Below, in pieces: positions 41,401 to 43,317 of a stretch of 64,000 bases of DNA (positions are counted from its first letter, which is position 1; the number at the start of each line of letters is the position of its first letter). Origin of the DNA: an uncultured Propionibacterium sp. GTDB lineage: Bacteria > Actinomycetota > Actinomycetes > Propionibacteriales > Propionibacteriaceae. The DNA lies in assembly GCA_938036835.1 (NCBI GenBank), contig CALHWB010000005.1, positions 1-64,000 on the forward strand, written 5' to 3'. The notes beneath the pieces were generated by a model that saw nothing but the letters and a program-made list of their open reading frames with translations, ran no database searches and had not been told where the DNA came from. Made by a program: the position numbers and the translations under genes.

Positions 41401-43314
41401 GAAGCACAGTTCCTCGCGGGTAACCGTGAATGGGTCGGCCCAAGCGGGAGCGCCGACCAGTCGTACGGTGCGCTGTGGCAAGCGTAGACCTGTCACAGCT
41501 GGGGTGAGTGCCACCGTGGCGTCAAGCATCCCGGTGGCGACAAGCGCTGGGAGTAAGCCGTCCGTGTCAATGTCCAGAGGAAGCTCGGCGGGCAGGTAAT
41601 CAAGCAGCGCAGTTGTCACAGCGCAGTGGGCGAGGAAGCACCGGGCATTCACGTCTTGTGTTTCCCGGTAAGCGGCGACGACGGGGTGCTCGGCCTTGAG
41701 CAACGCGACGAGTTCATGTTCCTTACTATCCTTCGGGCGCTGCCCGGTTCGGAGGGCAACAACGGCGGCGTACTGTTTGGCGGGTGCAGCGAGTACGCGC
41801 AAGAGACCGGCAAGATCATGAATAATGCCGCCACAACGTATAGTCATCGCTTCACGGCCGGTCGCGAGAGTCATAAGAGCATCGGGAAGATCTTCTGGTG
41901 TGATGCCGGAGGCGTACTCACGCCAAGCGGAGCAGAGCGCAGCGAGGGCTTCAGGCTCACGGGCGGACAGGAGTGCAGGCAGCCCTTCGGGTGGCATTGT
42001 AGCGGCAGGTGTCTGCGGTTGCGGGGCCTCCTCTAGAACGATGTGGCTGTTCGAGCCCCCGGCTCCGAAGGAGCTGACTGCTGCGCGCCGCGGCACCTTC
42101 GGTTGGCTCGGCCACTTTTGCGGCTCGCCGTCGACGAGAGCGATGCGCTCGTCAAGGACAAGGAGCGGATTGATATCAGCGACGACCGGGTGTGACGGGA
42201 AAGTCCGAGCGTTGAGCAGGCCGATAGCGCTAACGATACTGGTCACGCCAGCCGCCGATTCACTGTGTCCAAGGTGGGCCTTGACTGAAGACAACCGCAG
42301 CGGTGCCTTGCGCGGGACAGCGTAGACGCGGCGGGCGGCGGTGACCTCAATGGGGTCACCGAGCGGAGTCCCGGTGCCATGGGCAAGAAGGAGGTCCACT
42401 GATGCGGGATCAATGCCCCCGGAGGTGAGGGCGTCGGTGATGACGGTAGCCTGAGCCTCGATGGTCGGGCTGGTTAGCGATCGACGCGCGCCAGCGTTGT
42501 TGATTGCCGAACCGATGATGACACCGTGCAGATGGTCCCCGGAAGCGATCGCATCATCAAGGGGGCGTAGTAGAAGGGTTGCGATGCCGTCGGAGTCGAC
42601 GAAACCGTCCGCATCAACTGAGAACGTGTGACACCGACCCGTCGGGCTGAGCATGCGAGCCTGTGAGTACGACAAGTAACGCCACGGGTTTAGGTTGAGA
42701 TTAACGCCTCCGACGAGGGCGAAGTTCGCCTCACCTGCATGGAGGAGGCGTCCGCCGAGGTGTACGGCTGTCGCGCTGCCGGCGCACGCAGCGTCAATGG
42801 AGAAACAGGGACCGTCGAGCCCAAGTTGGTGGGCGACCCGGCTAGCGAGCATGTAGTCGGAGCCGCCGAAGGTGCTGCGTTCGGTGACGCGGTCCCAATC
42901 GATCGGTAGGAGAAGATGATCGCGGGCTGTAGCACTAATCACAACAGCGGTCCGAGAAGCGCGTAGCTCAGCGGGTGGAATGCCAGACTCCTCAACGCAG
43001 TGCCAACTCTCCTCAAGGATGAGGCGCTGTTGCGGGTCGATGTGCGGCGCCTCGGCGGGCGAGATTCCAAAAAATGCTGCGTCGAAGGTGTATGGGTTCT
43101 CAATAAGTCCTGACCAGCGGCTGACGCTGTGCGCCTGTGCGTGAGTTGATCTAGCGAACTCCTGGGTGTTCCATCGGTCCCCCGGGATCTCCCGCGGCAC
43201 TACGCGTCCTTTGATCATCAGGGCGGCAAGTTCCGCAGGACAGTTTGCCTCGGGGAGACGGCAGGCAACGCCGACAATAGCGATCGGGCGCCAAGGGCAA
43301 ACATTTCCATTCAT
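14434..43314 (-). CDS. Giant trans-AT polyketide synthase, modules 1-7 (9,626 residues)
   Basis: A single 28.9-kb frame of about 1 MDa starting the polyketide assembly line. Domain order with active residues: KS1 (Cys 177), AT-like vestige (about 525-800), KR (about 1050-1240), ACP (Ser 1346) | KS2 (Cys 1595), DH (His about 2022), KR (about 2440-2630), ACP (Ser 2734) | KS3 (Cys 2997), Ser-less ACP-like insert (about 3290-3360), DH (His about 3504), KR (about 3930-4120), C-methyltransferase (about 4200-4460), ACP (Ser about 4555), ER (about 4640-4970) | KS4 (Cys 5172), ACP (Ser about 5653) | KS5 (Cys 5891), DH (about 6300-6600), KR (about 6700-6890), ACP (Ser about 7020) | KS6 (Cys 7283), ACP (Ser about 7785) | KS7 (Cys 8025), DH (His about 8435), KR (about 8885-9080), C-methyltransferase (about 9190-9440), ACP (Ser about 9537). 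No domain has an AT GHSxG site, and there is no recognisable loading module. An AGAGGA ribosome site overlaps the end of the upstream AT gene, three bases before this start. Confidence 0.95.
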   Translation of the reverse strand: MNGNVCPWRPIAIVGVACRLPEANCPAELAALMIKGRVVPREIPGDRWNTQEFARSTHAQAHSVSRWSGLIENPYTFDAAFFGISPAEAPHIDPQQRLILEESWHCVEESGIPPAELRASRTAVVISATARDHLLLPIDWDRVTERSTFGGSDYMLASRVAHQLGLDGPCFSIDAACAGSATAVHLGGRLLHAGEANFALVGGVNLNLNPWRYLSYSQARMLSPTGRCHTFSVDADGFVDSDGIATLLLRPLDDAIASGDHLHGVIIGSAINNAGARRSLTSPTIEAQATVITDALTSGGIDPASVDLLLAHGTGTPLGDPIEVTAARRVYAVPRKAPLRLSSVKAHLGHSESAAGVTSIVSAIGLLNARTFPSHPVVADINPLLVLDERIALVDGEPQKWPSQPKVPRRAAVSSFGAGGSNSHIVLEEAPQPQTPAATMPPEGLPALLSAREPEALAALCSAWREYASGITPEDLPDALMTLATGREAMTIRCGGIIHDLAGLLRVLAAPAKQYAAVVALRTGQRPKDSKEHELVALLKAEHPVVAAYRETQDVNARCFLAHCAVTTALLDYLPAELPLDIDTDGLLPALVATGMLDATVALTPAVTGLRLPQRTVRLVGAPAWADPFTVTREELCFLQESMIREPDALHTVIDTALRHAKVAPSIQRDLEVWSRALEIAQLPQLNEHHSRNAGDVGLHISALAAKVVLTALEERWGLEDSCAGLETSALTAYASVYRDSGLAPEDAIALLTGGFDAEKINLRRPLAATSLLTRRAETAAVVSIRDLAGAKTAPGALVVPDVAARTAVLEALVRVWLGGGEVDWAAWLPQHRRVSLPTYPFQRKEYRLQPPIRRDRSAPEGELSWSEITWEAIAEGTMPRRVLVVGEDLQAAFGETDPITTAPPSLSVAEWERWLRRASLEGLPDVVLVSALADDSEPDESRAVGTFRALLRAALTCVPQHRMRVVLLARAGAAPAVACARALPPVLAHESNSLRATYLELEVGDDLTAAIRTEIRASDDSPWVRYRHGVREIARVHRIPGGRRLAIPRRTGVVLVSGGRGRVGDTLSRYLARQGVTVVTLGRTPTAPLEEIVGRGRLVHCTADITCADELTTLVSQIRSEHGPIIGVVHCAAVVEDRLLRNLDDSVLAAMTAVKAGGARHLDTATADDPLEFFVVCSSIGTTFGNVGQGGYGLTNAWLDAFAETRDRAVAAGERAGRSRSIQWPWWEGSRLTLTTDHPHVRSGALLPMPEVIGTEIFEHTLAGSAPVTRPVYGRPEAWESLYDSYLGANKAPVQPGPELSRELTNIAPTVAAESYVRRTLGDILGVRPEEFVLGESFDSYGLDSITVTRFNQCLSEDIGCTEVTVLYEAQCLGDIVDRLARSYGEQVTRWATNVAAPTNGSTHSEECSRPAMSAPATTDRSLAVIGLALRLPRAADLTQLTSLLEGATTAIMPVTRFVVPKRTTTMPTGTHPVSCPTGGFLDAIDEFDSHFFAMSPLEARVTDPQERLLLQTAWHALEDSGYVPGRFGSPGGVDRDRVGVFVGATSHTFSLWGPDYWRNDEQVFPTSMGWTLANRLSYVFNLHGPSETIDTACSSSLVALHHAARSLRTRECDVALVAGVNLYLHPSKYDYLAHKQMVSPTGQCRPFGMGADGFVPGEGIICLVLRREADALASADRVRARLLGTAVNHGGKVSGFTVPNPSAQAAVIRAALADADLPAEAVSYVEAHGTGTALGDPIEARGLADAFSGRSLAIGTIKGHIGHLEGAAGLAGLAKVVTQFETGRISRTLGSTPPNPAVQAAYEEIDVVAQSRPWTPASGFARVAGVSSFGAGGVNAHVVLAAPEAPVPAPAAKPGGTEIVLPLSAADAGTLRELAGALASWIPLHDPELSHLADHLCRHREPLAYRAAVVATDQATVLAALEALAADEIHPALVTGCVQRHTTAPKTSVGLHTAANAWVIGAGDLPCERVVPPLDTPPYPFARERHTLPAHTQVPAVAPTSRLHEWTIVLDPTDPILDHHRVFGRCIMPAAGIIELVRRAAAECELPVARLTKTEFSVPLLVTEPLPLRVLFTPIGEHWNVSVESVPPAGVERIGYATARAHRDGGLSTPAPDELTGFEVPIKQVYDGLRTLGLDLGASYRRIGRIHRDGDIVEVTVASVERDHATWWPATVLDACFQASGLFDRSGDLLLPFLIESITFARPADGALRSRVSLRTQVKNARKVDIDVWAEDGAPIIRLEGFWVRLITPEDIAAPRALQLLVPSWAPMPTTQVGAFRRVVLIASPSSAEGLEPQLRRHVADVRVMEWMPDWVTLVANQLAQTENTAVVLVPPPDLSATDLAYLGVQITTGLTAAGPVRVLVVEQATAPSPAARGLAALLRTASDEISRLSAAVLTWDGVDPEPVWAALVGPATTLLRAGPVPEVLGWRPTINHGGESALRRGGTYLVTGGHHGIGLALTRWLAERWEAFVVVLGRSPEGLADSGLDPERVHYVRGDVTDPKSVRAAIATADRLGNGLRGIFHLAGSLADEAALRLTREAIEAIQAPKIAGWQILLEQTRHLDLDFCCAYSSLAGAIPSLYQGAYGQTNAWLDGLVAEHAGQGTRMFSILWPFWAGGGMSMSPASAKRLTERFGLTPITADEGLAALDVVLRQENPVVAVVPQSAVAALITPTERLAVVVDGSGTPTPDRPASGANLDVYVQEFLLSQMQELSGVSIEKIRPEADIMDYGLDSLAFSRLAEACNATLGSDITPATMFEFTTVADLADHLITEFRVPVAAWAATHDAAPVEAMSAHTAGVLGEENCAAAQPHQKLEITGCVPDEPEEAYAIVGMVGAAPGASSVADLWNKLFDGVDLIEEIPADRWNWRDIYDPDMARLGATNSRWGGFLPDIRRFDHAFFGISPREAALMDPQQRLFLEMAYAVIEDSGHSPASLAGSRTGVFVGAASHDYFELVRDSGLPIEAYSTTGMFHSLTANRVSYHLNLRGPSFPIDAACSSSLVALHTALESMRSGACDAAIVGGVNLLISPTVYLSFSHAGMLSPTGRCRTFDAAADGYVRGEGVGAVFVRPLTAARADGDHIYAVIRGSAVNHGGKVNTLTTPNPRAQADLIVRAHHTAGLAVTDLDYVEMHGTGTPLGDPIEVNGLAMALRQLRAEQGKDVPHEVVIGSVKSVLGHTEAAAGMMGLFKVLLSLRHELIPGNLHIKQVNEQIRLSGTGLVIADSARPWPARLGHRRTAGISSFGFGGINAHVLIQEPEPAPEPAMRPAGPYVIPLSAKSPDALARRVTDLARSLAANGAAPNGLSSRIASIVAADLGCQLKEIPEEESWADLGLTPGAQAAVEVTLRDAGVTADCLAELAKEAGPHPYDVGFTLALGRDHHAHRAAFIIADVAELTTALSALAGDSQHPAIVSIADAASSESRRLAQAWLAGEDVDWATCYPVVGRRLALPTYPFGGRAHWYTTLLSDAPASAALVAGTSATARTGAPRTTTVRLTPEEPVVRDHRVAGAPTLPGVVHLALAATTLEPTECLTDVTWSAPAVVPAQGLELHITRENNTDGDVVSVRSAKNATPYCTLRVEPRSIPEAAVDVAAIRARCERVIDGDKFYAALAASGLDYRYSYRAILRLHLGSDVALAELAPPQDLYAGVHPGILDSAFQSVVGLGPVSVQGTQAVVPFVLDRAELGTNTAAAAYALATRYDGRVTARLLTASGAPVARFEGLRSRQMSPGRPTLQVLHPEWAFEPLELGTPTTGPVMLVRTADDLGVEALLRARGECQSVPVGSTELPNDIADLWLALACTDVRDAQRCCLDAFTTLQAAAASGRLNACTNLTAVLGEAFAVDAGCATQPGIAGVLGLLRSLSHEFPHLSVRAVLTGGAEPNLLARLAAEPPLQPAREVAYVGAHRYVRALRPVTLPDAADQPHVEPGAYYLVVGAGGIGREVARDIANRGGRVTLTGRRPADQMALPPLTGSGTLEYVAVDVADKPAMHRLVAGLRAVGELRGVIVAPMVLDDAAVVNLEPNRVDAVLRPKVTGTTALLAALGTEPLDFVVVMSSVQSFTGAAGQAAYAMASIASDALWLDARRRHGLPVTLLGWGPWADVGAVSSAGQQANLERRGWYGIDVASGLNLMWRAVATGVGHLVPVVCSETVLRNDLSPRDETPLTLRRSNVPGLTARTYTTVEANLARRVLTILKKAQITEAAERQRYVTTLESLARRALAIAPADGSASPETLAAREALTDHVLAELPAWLRGDVTAHEVHFGSGAATLLTEFYRTDPFGTVSNDALSKMAAALGTRINAAGVQFRVIEVGAGTGSSTIPVVAALRRAGVDFHYTATDPATSLLELTRAVVGDEDVSYVAADLQALPSGEMYDLVLAGNVLHVVDDVPDALVGLARLLRPNGRIILSELTARSVFHNLAFGLFDGWWTADPRGLRLPGSPLLDLDGWLSVVSTAGLVATAVETVGLEAGSACQAVLTVTKRADLRASTPQSREACAEAVAPTAQALVVEAPANLAHAGVDRATVQDAVVGVVARALGSTDTEVDVDAPFSSLGVDSIVSVDLVRELGVVLGLKLKTIIVFDHPSISALVDHLMTTYDLSAAFGARHTPETSVDPTTATPVMAMPSAPAPQAKRPLIRAADAPSRPIPSATRWSEEQAALGATRALAVLFEHPKAEPEPVLAEVAVGPPGPGEVELAVTAFPLNFSDWLVARGIYPLMPEFPVVPGVEVAGRVTRLGPGVTGLRVGDRVVAPTRVEMGGQASAVVVEASFCAHIPAGITDTTACGAVAPYMAMWAALRAARAQAGETVLVSGATGSNGLVFTRLAEARGLHVIGAVGSEAKVQRLRSEGRMGVRYDTEDLHKSVLAATQGHGVDIVVDLIGGDFIRAGMAALAPGGRFIEVAVLGLQIAEPLDVSMFTHNQEFISLNGKKLFLDHPELRAEALKAFTADLAAGGIAPPVAHVLDLAQIADAYRLRADRALVGRVVVVPGPIVVEPTSEPTSQDDIAIVGMSARFPGAETPEDLWELIHAGRDSVGPVPESRWSPSWVDADRNRKDRTYCSAGHFLEGVDEFDAGFFAFSGKEAAQTDPQHRLFLTEAWRALEQAGLTRARMTGSNFGVFVGVGTSGYEKRMVNSGSAREAQSFWGNNASVLAARLAYLLDLRGPTMSIDTACSSSLVALHQACQSIRSGECNGAVVGGVFIMLDEQYYIVASNGGMLAPDGTCKTFSDAADGFGPGEGVGVIILRRLTDALADGDTILGIVKGSAINQDGRTNGITAPSGPAQTEVILAAWERAGIDPRTIGLIEAHGTGTPLGDPIEVDALTRAFRTCTPDVGFCSIGSVKANIGHTAAAAGVAGVIKTLLVFHHDEIPPTRLGTPINPLIDFTNSPFIMPLEPMPWKRNPEAPRRAGVSSFGFSGTNAHVILEEPPQWSASTDSPGPWWFPISADDEMLTQRVSELQAWLETHPELTGRMSDIAYTLACRRDHRQSRCAIATGDWAGLLSALTEIRPGRTAGAAPGEEILSRFVAGEDVDLCGLWPRSGRTVPLPAHPLRREQYWFAGDPRWPGSAQTLAVTTSPTRERLDNTVDDYGLDRVIDHSDTGNGMSGPTRDSVREVNVTAAVVDLVRGVIADHTGSPLERILPDQRLDRIGFDSVMALEVVQGLQPYFGEVAISLLFDSETPAGVAERLVRDYPEQADALVTTTDRGPAAVPAPSQSTSQAEVPTGRVSVVGLAGRFPGAATIAEFWDVLATGRDCVGPVPAERWDHESYTAVAPGRPGTSYLTRGAFLERPDAFDAEFFAISPKQARFMDPQERLLLQETWHALEDAGIPASNLAGRPIGVYVGVMYADYGEWAHRPEGIDYLASSHASIANRISYTFDLRGPSMAIDTMCSSSLTALDLACTALANGSIDAAIVAGVNLSTHPRKFVDLSQGRFASATGACRAFGKDADGYVPGEAIVVAVLTRPEDAARAGLRAWGNIDGIATGHGGHTTGYSSPNPSDQERVIRRAQERAGVRPADVSYIEAHGTGTSLGDPIEIDALSRVFGSSPRLRPCAIGSVKSNVGHCEAAAGLVGLAKVLLQLRHEALTPSLHVDELNPRLELGENLTIQRSYTPWPATDHPRCAGLSSFGAGGSSAHVIVTEAVPGRVPSTTAPEAMRSRSRAYVMSAASPDALRPQLMALADAVDGSTASPRDVAYTLFVGRERLETRTVLLATDLAGLAVLARRAAVATDPAGVHGEADPALERAAAAWCCGEDTDLLDDVGHLVDLPGYVFAMPSYWHTPLAVVGKTRQVPVDDPRLADHVVYGTPVLSAAAVLDLLADEIGEPGDTVVIENIVFRAPLTAASDGVTWSFARTDDAFTIRDAAGQLCVEGRAYASTNTPPLAAPSSAPAGLPAMTASDIYLRLSAWGLVYGPSYRLLEQITAQGEHAWGTLAPTTQRTGLLDASLQTMIGLAANDGGLPFCLQRVVLGPDTVRARRVAAHRHGTTTDLVLTDEQGLPVAALEGVVVLGSRSLGRVSLLRETWAAVESTTTLTAPRVMLWAEGPEMDRLAVALEQQGATVRRDSSASLPLDADLLLDLRFLAGQDLRSAVEAYEPTVTALVGRLAAGAGPLRRVEVRRVTDPYARTGIALDRTLAVEDGRYRGRSVLIPAGSLNIDELANELLLDDGWGTLTRLIGGHRETARTVLETQLPPVTDPANGLVARQGGHYLVTGALGGLGRKLSLSLAERHGANLTLVGRRSAPAGLDELLAQIAARGGRARYIAADLTTPNGAGAAVAAALANGPLDGVYHLAGLVRDALAVRKQAADAADVISAKVLSLAEITDALAVAGASPWVVCFGSASAYVGVPGQVDYAYANAALAAWATQEGPHAVTVEWPLLESAGMGVPAEVRERLEAHLGWRLMPWSGISDILDRIGAAGESVVRPVYGDPFLIRRWAEVFAGTPQSATVTGPIIPAPDAASAIINRLNEPRAQTGQDTPSGEVVPPAFVDRLARLIGGELGLNAPLSADLSFDRVGLESVMVINVNAALEAELGSVPSTLLFQHRTVRDLAAALWDSHRDRIRALIGMSAAPPTIASSTFSLVKPPELGVASVDAIPQTCDAPRSARALQDDPIAIVGLSGRFPKSPDLNALWNNLRSGIDCIVEIGDERWDHAALVDERPGMPGRTYVRWAGLLDDVDLFDAAHFHISAREAKAMDPQERVFLETSWHALEDAGFAPDDPALGRCGVFAGTMYAQYQMYGSYPAVTESGSLPSSQHAAVANRVSYALDLTGPSLTVDTMCSSSLTALHLACQALRDGDCESALVGGVNIISHPYRLLQMAAGRFASRDGRCRSFGAGGTGYVPGEGVGVAVLMPLSRARNAGAHVEAIIRGSAISHGGRTNGFTVPSVSAQADVIRAALKQAGIDGAAIDYVEAHGTGTELGDPIEIAALQDALGDRDGRPLRIGSIKSNIGHLEPAAGIAGLAKVLLQMRHRALVPSLHSDEPNPYINSSSIKVQHDYEPWESRSGTPLIAALSSFGAGGSNAHVILEEGIETPVSDVPEGIRHVVPLSGESREQVILGAAQLARALEGPNAPRLVDIAFTLAAGRARAGYRAAVVAGSVTELGAALQALIEGRSAPDVLPVTAPADRADEAIADLLGGIPGRRFIRELRDSGELERLARLWCLGLDLDLAPRGGKRISLPGTIFRRARHWITDRVVAPQHSTEEDVRPMPTGDGLQSASVADVTTQLPALETPLAVPGAESAVAGRPSMELVRSVMAAVLEVPERELDPAVSHINHGVDSVLAVEIADRISRESGVEIRPTDIFSYTSIRELAAHVDTLTATPPAVEEVTSAPAQTARSDAPTKAAPEPVEIAVIGWSAIFPGADDIKTFWANLLQGRDSVTEVPATRWDVAAHVTANPEVPGMSYSRWAGVIERPDLFDPDHFGMSPREAQLTDPQHRLLLQESWRALENAGYPAETLAGANIPVYIGGAAGDYRSYLTNHGVHPEGYLFTGTSAAVLSSRLSYALNLSGPSMTVDTSCSSSLLSIHLAAEAIREGRCEMAVAGGVALLFTPDLHILASKSRMLSPRGRCHTFDAGADGFVPGEGAGAVILKRLDAAIRDGDRIIVTVLASGTNQDGRSNGITAPSMTAQCNLERAVYASGGIDPGQIGYVECHGTGTRLGDPIEVEALRHAFGEQPAHTCALGSVKTNIGHALTAAGLASFVKAALCLEQRTLVPTLHVETINPLLELDSGGFYLSTEQTSFPAPSAGRRHAAVSSFGFSGTNVHVVLAEAPELPRPVEPATTTELLLPVSAPSREQLHELLATLYERIDGLDPRDVSYTLQHRRTHYSVRTIAVLRPGESAVAALRDAESAPVTHDIAARYLAGETVTWPTPTPGARVADLPGLPLVLTSQWPVPGIFPPSRPTAMSRHGGSVTVHLCPSDLIVADHVVAGAPVLPAAGHLSLVADLVRTCTSWASFELRQCVFLRPVAVEKDLDLTVTLTVESDGLRFTITSGEGDLHSRGKVVQSTAENLYVDVAAANARCDRTLDTRVHYHRFRGVGVRYGGSFQTVTKIQTGADVVVASLTTPPTDSPSLPAPWLDGAIQAVAALHDPAKESVPTLPFAMDRIVVAGPLQGALTVVVEQHSPEQVTICFVGKDGRALVIVDGLRSRRLPETTKLHVLHPVWTAGDLPGASTVPTPGPDDLVVVESREGPIAHGLVDGTHSVITLADPRLEEYVAAWSARGTGDRVILTINGARPHHDWRTCDPVNERATVGLPVLRVLRTLARSGRTLTLDLVALAASSVPGFEQARPIAAHVTGLVRSLSREKPEWTIRIADIDSVTARSAVAPDVMWAALAVGESSGALCAVRGRRLWTLGLSPESPADGAQVFVPRKGGIYVIFGGAGGIGLETALALAEHYEAHVVLAGRRPADDRIEEAITLVEATGGSAHYEQADLADLDQVVALMQRTRASWGPISGVYLSALVLHDVPVEAMTDEGYEAVCRPKMEGLYHVLIACSGEDIDHIVVYSSMQSFVCNPGQGNYAAAGLYADALLDGARAAGLPVRLVNWGYWGDVGVVSHPRYRAAMAAVGVGSIGAGEGMRAVAEVLTGDNHQTVVVRSTPEALNRLTQPTESAPARPAAYERERIVDLVTHHAQLEKLGLRWARLVLSDFGVLTKLGEVRAEELWEPRVQAVRFPLVRAIITHLKDTIGTAAGEPETVGGLREALLTHGEQHPDLAPQVALLVACLEAYPQLLRGELETTEVMFPGSSMELVEGVYRTDPLIEGLSRAAAQALVHQCESAVDGFTVLEVGAGTGGSTSVILPALRGCGAPYDYFYSDLSAGFLAHGRRKFGQDDTSIRFLRFDVEADPVAQGIKPGSVDAVVAANVLHATSNLRRSLQHIAGILRPGGTLTLIETTSVSPFATLTFGLLDGWWVFDDTTREPHSPLASVATWTRLLEEVGFAHVDVSPTRKDLGVDVAQHVFYAHLAAVPVSPTAVGAGSRTGSAAAIDDERAIAARIADVICRVLRRDPGSLDHERSFAEYGVDSIILVELVTELNTELGTELGNTALFDNPTIAQLAHAVAEMAPRPPSKLSGSPVSGTIPSEPPDQIALLEALAAGTYSVEDVEMMMEGRDGS
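14450..14455 (-). promoter_or_regulatory. Ribosome binding site that fixes the start of the second PKS gene
   Basis: On the minus strand GGAGGG lies five bases before the ATG at 14444, within the last codons of the first PKS gene. It supports translation coupled to the upstream giant gene and favours ATG 14444 over GTG 14447. Confidence 0.7.
14520..19765 (-). other. PKS module 7: KS-DH-KR-MT-ACP
   Basis: KS7 has DTSCSSS. The DH has HVVAGAPVLPAAG and LDGAIQ. The KR has GGAGGIG, Ser and Tyr, but Gly where Asn is usual (NYAAAG). The C-methyltransferase has EVGAGTGGST. The ACP has GVDSI. The expected product is an alpha-methyl enoyl unit. A helical tail after the ACP looks like a docking element for the next subunit. 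Confidence 0.8.
19840..21980 (-). other. PKS module 6: KS-ACP only
   Basis: KS6 (DTMCSSS, HGTGTELGD, NIGHLEP) is complete and is followed by a standard linker and an ACP with GVDSV. No reductive domain is present, so the beta-ketone should be kept. Confidence 0.8.
22130..26140 (-). other. PKS module 5: KS-DH-KR-ACP
   Basis: KS5 has DTMCSSS. The DH keeps His (DHVVYG) and Asp (LDASLQ), but the motif Pro is replaced by Ser. The KR has TGALGGLG and intact Ser, Tyr and Asn (DYAYAN). The ACP has Ser in GLESV. The expected product is an olefin, with some doubt about dehydration. Confidence 0.8.
26230..28315 (-). other. PKS module 4: KS-ACP only
   Basis: KS4 has DTACSSS and both His motifs. Its flanking sequence (NNASVLAARLAYLL, QDGRTNGITAPS) is close to that of KS8, which also follows a C-methylating module. 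The ACP has GFDSV. No reductive domain is present, so a beta-ketone is expected unless a trans enzyme acts. No HMG-synthase beta-branching genes are in the operon. Confidence 0.8.
28330..34850 (-). other. PKS module 3: KS-(ACP-like)-DH-KR-MT-ACP-ER
   Basis: The most processed module. KS3 (DAACSSS) is followed by a Ser-less ACP-like insert (WADLGLTPGAQ). The DH has HRVAGAPTLPG and LDSAFQ. The KR has GAGGIG, Ser and Tyr, but Ser where Asn is usual (AYAMAS). The methyltransferase has EVGAGTGSS. After the ACP (GVDSI) comes an MDR-type enoylreductase with the cofactor motif GATGSNG. The expected product is a fully reduced, alpha-methylated unit. An ER behind the ACP is unusual. Confidence 0.8.
35000..39062 (-). 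other. PKS module 2: KS-DH-KR-ACP
   Basis: KS2 (DTACSSS) is complete. The DH shows HHRVFG with the following Pro, and the Asp of LDACFQ. The KR has TGGHHGIG and an intact Ser, Tyr and Asn (GAYGQTNAW). The ACP has Ser in GLDSL. The expected product is an alpha,beta-unsaturated thioester. Confidence 0.8.
39100..43314 (-). other. PKS module 1: KS-(AT-like vestige)-KR-ACP
   Basis: KS1 begins at the very N-terminus. Its nucleophile Cys sits in DAACAGS, not CSSS, and the usual GYVxGEG loop reads GFVDSDG. Both catalytic His are kept. The KR has SGGRGRVG, Ser, Tyr and Asn, and a VED motif suggesting B-type stereochemistry. The ACP has GLDSI. With no loading module ahead, KS1 must take its starter unit in trans or from the AT protein. 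Confidence 0.75.
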
Positions 43315-43317
43315 GTC

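Noticed and set aside
42480..43314. KS1 as a decarboxylating KSQ loading domain
   Set aside because: The nucleophile Cys is present (not Gln), and no ACP-AT loading pair follows.
5013..43314. NRPS modules, HMG-synthase beta-branching cassette or embedded functional AT domains
   Set aside because: I searched by eye for condensation (HHxxxDG) and adenylation motifs and for GHSxGE inside the PKS proteins and found none. The only AT actives are in the separate AT-AT-ER protein.
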